From: Thalassobius sp034670005
GTDB lineage: Bacteria > Pseudomonadota > Alphaproteobacteria > Rhodobacterales > Rhodobacteraceae
Direction: 5' to 3'
NCBI RefSeq assembly: GCF_034670005.1
Contig: NZ_JAXMOH010000001.1
Location: forward strand, 124,001-188,000
DNA length: 64,000 bases
This document shows, one piece after another, positions 60,655 to 64,000 of the stretch (positions are counted from its first letter, which is position 1; each line of letters opens with the position of its first letter). A program made the translations under genes and the position numbers. The notes below the pieces were generated by a model. The model did no database searches. It was not told the DNA's origin and saw only the letters and a list, made by a program, of their open reading frames with translations.

Positions 60655-61050
60655 TCAGTCTGTTAAAAGAGGGTTCCGAAGCCACGCCACGGCCTCGTCA
60701 TAGTCGCGGAAAACCTTGGCCGTTTGCGGCGATCGGTCCGCAAAAACCGAATACATACGCGCCACACCAAATTGTAGATCCCCCGGGCAGTAGAGCGCAG
60801 ATTTTTTTCCTGACACCCCGTGTTCCCTGAAAAGGGCGTCAAGATATCTCGAAAACTCCCGCAATCCCTCCGGTGTTAGTTCAGAAAAATCGGCGTTGCT
60901 TGCATCCGTCAGCGCATTCTGTCCGGGCTTCCAGCGTTCGGATTGGTAGAAGCTGCTGTAACGTTCCATCATTTCGGCATCAGTAATCCGGCCATTCATT
61001 TCGATGACGAAGAAGTCCGTGTCTTGGTCTGTATGGAATTCGATCGGCAC
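60655..61050 (-). CDS. SpoIIAA/STAS-like hypothetical protein
   Basis: 131 residues, soluble. The pattern FFVIEMNGRITDAEMMERYS, NALTDASNADFSELTPEGLR and KSALYCPGDLQFGVARMYSV fits the SpoIIAA-like (STAS-type) fold of small proteins of unknown function. It stands alone, convergent with the aspS terminator. No function claimed. Confidence 0.65.
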   Translation of the reverse strand: MPIEFHTDQDTDFFVIEMNGRITDAEMMERYSSFYQSERWKPGQNALTDASNADFSELTPEGLREFSRYLDALFREHGVSGKKSALYCPGDLQFGVARMYSVFADRSPQTAKVFRDYDEAVAWLRNPLLTD

Positions 61051-61383
61051 GGCCTGCCCCCCTCTCTGAATAACTCCGCTTCGGTCCTAATTAGCGCATC
61101 ATCGGTCGGTAGCAAACGGTGGACCTCAAAAATAGGTCTGTTTCTATTGAAACCATGGCTTGCCGACTTGCCGGGGAAACAGGAATTATGATGCAGTTCC
61201 CAAACAAAATGGCGCAAATAATTTTTCCAACGACGGCGACAGGGCGCAACCTGCGCTGGATTTCAAAGGTCGCTCTGACGGCTTCTGGCAAAGAGATGCC
61301 GGCCATGTCGCCGGTCACGGTAAAAAGGATGGAATGGCCCGGCACTTGCACTATCTTCGAACGATAGCTGGCGGAGGATACCC
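61051..61383. other. gene-free stretch, likely promoter of the DUF1800 gene
   Basis: 333 bases with only short, poorly patterned frames on either strand. It is AT-richer around 61,100-61,230. No hairpin or RNA gene seen. Confidence 0.5.
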
Positions 61384-62784
61384 GTGACATTCGATCCCAT
61401 TCTGGCAGAAAAACGGTTTGGCTACGGATTGTCGCCGCGATTGGCGGCACCGGATTCGGTGGCGGATATACTGACCCGGCTGCAAGAGCCTGACGAAATC
61501 GCCGTGCGCTTCCAGGTCGAACCGTTTTCGCAATTCCGCGACCGGATGCATCGGGCACAGAGCATCCGCAAGGAATTCAGGGAACTTCGCGGCACCGAAG
61601 CGGGCAAGGCGCTGCAAAAACAACTGAAGCTGGTCAAGAAAGACGCGCGGCAGCAACACCGGCACTGGCTGGTGCAAACCATGCTGCGGCGCAGCTGGAC
61701 CCGCGACGGGTTCCGCGAACGGCTGGCGGCCTTCTGGGCCGATCATTTCACCGCGCAGGGCAAGGCAGGGCTGCTGAAACGCGGCACCACACCCTATATC
61801 GAAGAGGCGATCAGACCGCATCTGAGCGGGCGTTTCGCAGATTTACTATACGCCACCACCACCAGTCCGCTGATGCTGCATTATCTCGATCAGGAAAATT
61901 CCATGGGCCCCGACAGCCGCAGGGCGCAAAAGCGCGGCATCAAGGCGGGGTTGAACGAAAACCTGGCGCGCGAATTGCTGGAACTGCACACATTGGGGGT
62001 TGGCGCGCCCTACAGTCAGGGCGATGTGCGGCAGTTGGCCGAATTGCTGACCGGGCTGACCTATTCGGCGCAGGACGGCACCAAGTTTCGCAAGGATTTC
62101 GCCGAACCGGGGTCCGAAACCGTGTTGGGTAAAACCTATGGCGGCGATCAGCCGGGGCTGGACGATATTCGCGCCGTGCTGGAGGATCTCGCGGCGCATC
62201 CGGCGACAGCTCACCATATCGCAAGCAAGCTGGCAGTCCATTTCGTGTCCGACACGCCAGATCCCGAACTGGTGCGGGTTCTGGAACAGCGCTACCGCGA
62301 CACCGGCGGCGATCTGACTCAGGTTTACGACGCCTTGCTGACCCATCCCGCCGCTTGGCAGCCAGAGCCGAGCAATATCAAGCTGCCGGATGAATTCATC
62401 GCCTCCACGATGCGCGCTCTGGCGATCGACCCGCAGGTTTTCAGCGCGATCGAAGATGGCGACCAGCATGAAAAACATGTGATCCGCTTGTTCCTGAAAC
62501 CGCTGCAACTGATGGGACAGCCGTGGCAGGCCCCGCTGGGCCCCGATGGTTGGGCCGAAGAGGATGACGCCTGGCTGACGCCACAGGGATTGTCCGCGCG
62601 GATCGACTGGGCGATGTCTGCCCCCGCCAAGATGCGCAATCCGCTGCCCGATCCACGCCACTTTGTCACCGATGCCCTGGGCCGCTGGGCACCCGAACCG
62701 GTTCGTTTCGCGGCCAAGGCGGCGGAAAACCGACGGGTCGGGGTCGCCTTGATACTTGCCTCGCCCGCCTTTCAACGGAAATAG
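61384..62784 (+). CDS. DUF1800 family protein
   Basis: 466 residues, DUF1800. Landmarks: LVQTMLRRSWTRDGFRERLA followed by FWADHFTAQG, RELLELHTLGVGAPYSQGDV, and a C-terminal SARIDWAMSAPAKM. It is always paired with DUF1501 proteins; both are of unknown function, probably periplasmic or exported complexes. GTG 61384 has GGAGGA at 5-6 bases. Confidence 0.88.
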   Translation: MTFDPILAEKRFGYGLSPRLAAPDSVADILTRLQEPDEIAVRFQVEPFSQFRDRMHRAQSIRKEFRELRGTEAGKALQKQLKLVKKDARQQHRHWLVQTMLRRSWTRDGFRERLAAFWADHFTAQGKAGLLKRGTTPYIEEAIRPHLSGRFADLLYATTTSPLMLHYLDQENSMGPDSRRAQKRGIKAGLNENLARELLELHTLGVGAPYSQGDVRQLAELLTGLTYSAQDGTKFRKDFAEPGSETVLGKTYGGDQPGLDDIRAVLEDLAAHPATAHHIASKLAVHFVSDTPDPELVRVLEQRYRDTGGDLTQVYDALLTHPAAWQPEPSNIKLPDEFIASTMRALAIDPQVFSAIEDGDQHEKHVIRLFLKPLQLMGQPWQAPLGPDGWAEEDDAWLTPQGLSARIDWAMSAPAKMRNPLPDPRHFVTDALGRWAPEPVRFAAKAAENRRVGVALILASPAFQRK

Positions 62785-62794
62785 GAGCCAGCCC

Positions 62795-64000
62795 ATGACC
62801 GTATCGCTGTCGCGCCGCGCCTTTCTGACCCGATCCGCGATCCTTGGCTGCTCGGCGGCGGCCAGCCCGCTACTGACACCGATCAGCCTGGCCGCAGCCC
62901 CCTGGGATCAGCGGCTGGTGGTCATCATCCTGCGCGGGGCGATGGATGGGCTGGACGTGGTGCAGCCCTATGGCGATCCGTCCTTTCCCGGGTTGCGCCG
63001 GACCCTGTCCGCAGGGCCGGCCGCCGGAGCACTGGATCTGGATGGATTTTTCGCCCTGCATCCCGCGCTGGCACCGCTCTATCCGCTGTGGCAGGCCAAT
63101 GATCTGGGCTTCGTTCACGCGGTGTCCACCCCTTACCGCGACAAGCGCAGCCATTTCGACGGTCAGGACCTGCTCGAAGCAGGCACCGCCACTCTGGGTT
63201 CAGCGGCTGGGCGCGATGGTTGGCTGAACCGGCTGCTGCAAAGCGTGCCGGGGATCGAGGCGGAAACCGCCTATTCGATAGGACATGACAACATGTTGCT
63301 GCTGACGGGTGCGGCGCCGGTGGCGAACTGGTCGCCCGACATCAGTCTCGGGCTGAGCCCGCAAGCGGTGCGGCTGGCCGAACTGGTCATGCATGATGAT
63401 CCGCTGTTCCGCGATGCCTTTGCCGAGGCACAGATGCTGTCGGGATCGATGCAGATGATGGAAGAAAACACCATGATGGCAGGCGGCGAAATGTCTGGCA
63501 TGGCCACGATGACCCAGCCCCCAAAGGGCAAGGCGAAGGGGATAGATCTGATCGCCGAATTCACCGCCAAGCGGCTGAAGGCCGACACAAGGATCGCGGC
63601 GTTTTCCATCGGCGGATGGGATACCCATGACGGACAGCAACGGGCGCTGCCGCGCGCACTGGGCCAACTCTCGCAAGCGATCCTGACACTAAAGGCGGAA
63701 CTCGGGCCACACTGGAAAAAAACCACGGTTCTGGCGATGACCGAATTTGGCCGCACGGTGCGGGAAAACGGCACCAGGGGAACCGATCATGGCACCGGTG
63801 GGGCGATGTTGCTGGCCGGGGGAGCGGTGCGCGGCGGCAGGGTCTATGGCGACTGGCCGGGGCTGAGCGAAGCGGATCTCTATAACCGCCGCGACCTGAT
63901 GCCGACGCGTGATGTACGCGCCTATGCCGCTTGGGCGATGCGTGGACTGTACGGAATCCAGCGGTCCGTACTGGAACAGACGGTGTTTCCGGGGGTGGAT
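62795..64000 (+). CDS. DUF1501 family protein, cut by the window end
   Basis: First 402 codons, open through base 64000. The N-terminus has a twin-arginine signal (SRRAFLTRSAILG then a hydrophobic stretch ending in SLAAAPW), so export by Tat is likely. Landmarks of DUF1501: VVIILRGAMDGLDVV, STPYRDKRSHFDGQD, GGWDTHDGQQRALP, MTEFGRTVRENGTRGTDHGT. Its partner DUF1800 lies 10 bases upstream with a GGAG before the ATG. DUF1501 resembles alkaline-phosphatase/sulfatase-like folds; the substrate is unknown. Confidence 0.9.
   Translation, partial: MTVSLSRRAFLTRSAILGCSAAASPLLTPISLAAAPWDQRLVVIILRGAMDGLDVVQPYGDPSFPGLRRTLSAGPAAGALDLDGFFALHPALAPLYPLWQANDLGFVHAVSTPYRDKRSHFDGQDLLEAGTATLGSAAGRDGWLNRLLQSVPGIEAETAYSIGHDNMLLLTGAAPVANWSPDISLGLSPQAVRLAELVMHDDPLFRDAFAEAQMLSGSMQMMEENTMMAGGEMSGMATMTQPPKGKAKGIDLIAEFTAKRLKADTRIAAFSIGGWDTHDGQQRALPRALGQLSQAILTLKAELGPHWKKTTVLAMTEFGRTVRENGTRGTDHGTGGAMLLAGGAVRGGRVYGDWPGLSEADLYNRRDLMPTRDVRAYAAWAMRGLYGIQRSVLEQTVFPGVD

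Noticed and set aside
1..64000. tRNA, rRNA, CRISPR or riboswitch
   Set aside because: Looked for by eye; no repeat-spacer array, no CCA-type clover-leaf and no conserved riboswitch core was noticed. A tRNAscan or Infernal run would be needed to be sure.

Overview
The window reads as chromosome of an alphaproteobacterium of the Rhodobacteraceae / roseobacter type. This rests on high GC, ATGA-coupled genes, the YbjN-proC neighbourhood, a solo LuxR regulator, and a horizontally mobile N-type ATPase operon. No rRNA, tRNA or CRISPR array was seen.

Layout. (1) 1-8.2 kb: a DUF2254 membrane protein, then a complete minus-strand nine-gene N-ATPase operon (atpD-C-Q-R-B-E-F-A-G). Its c subunit carries carboxylate, threonine and tyrosine positions typical of Na+-coupled rings. 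(2) About 8.5-48.1 kb: an apparently intact transposable (Mu-type) prophage. Order: S24 repressor (leftward) facing early genes across twin operators; ParB-like protein, MuA transposase and MuB ATPase; small early genes including DUF3164, HU and GemA; a Mor/C-like activator; lysis genes; terminase, portal, head genes, protease/scaffold and major head protein; then a siphovirus-type tail with tail tube, a G/G-T chaperone pair made by -1 frameshifting, tape measure, hub and a 1470-residue central fibre. The right end carries fibre genes, a Com-like zinc protein overlapping a C5 cytosine methyltransferase (a mom-like layout), and two AT-richer cargo genes of unknown role. A 48-bp near-identical direct repeat brackets the element. 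(3) 48.4-52.9 kb: host genes ybjN, proC, csaA-like, a D-2-hydroxyacid dehydrogenase, a KAS III-like synthase and tdk. (4) 53.1-55 kb: a small gene plus an orphan LuxR regulator, followed by a textbook 20-bp lux box in a gene-free gap. That box points at a leftward intrinsic terminator, so a quorum-sensing-controlled small RNA of about 200 nt is predicted. (5) 55-64 kb: carB, aspS, a small hypothetical, and a DUF1800/DUF1501 pair (the last cut by the window end).

How the phage modules appear to work: the repressor holds the twin operators; early genes give transposition proteins; the Mor/C-like activator probably acts at two matching dyads (CCCGCAAA-N2-CTTGCGG), one before the lysis block and one before the capsid block, the same positions as the Mu Plys and PI late promoters. 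The most interesting unexplained items are the lux-box small RNA, the com-methyltransferase pair with a second methyltransferase-like C-terminus in an overlapping frame, the two-gene right-end cargo, and the bracketing 48-bp repeat.
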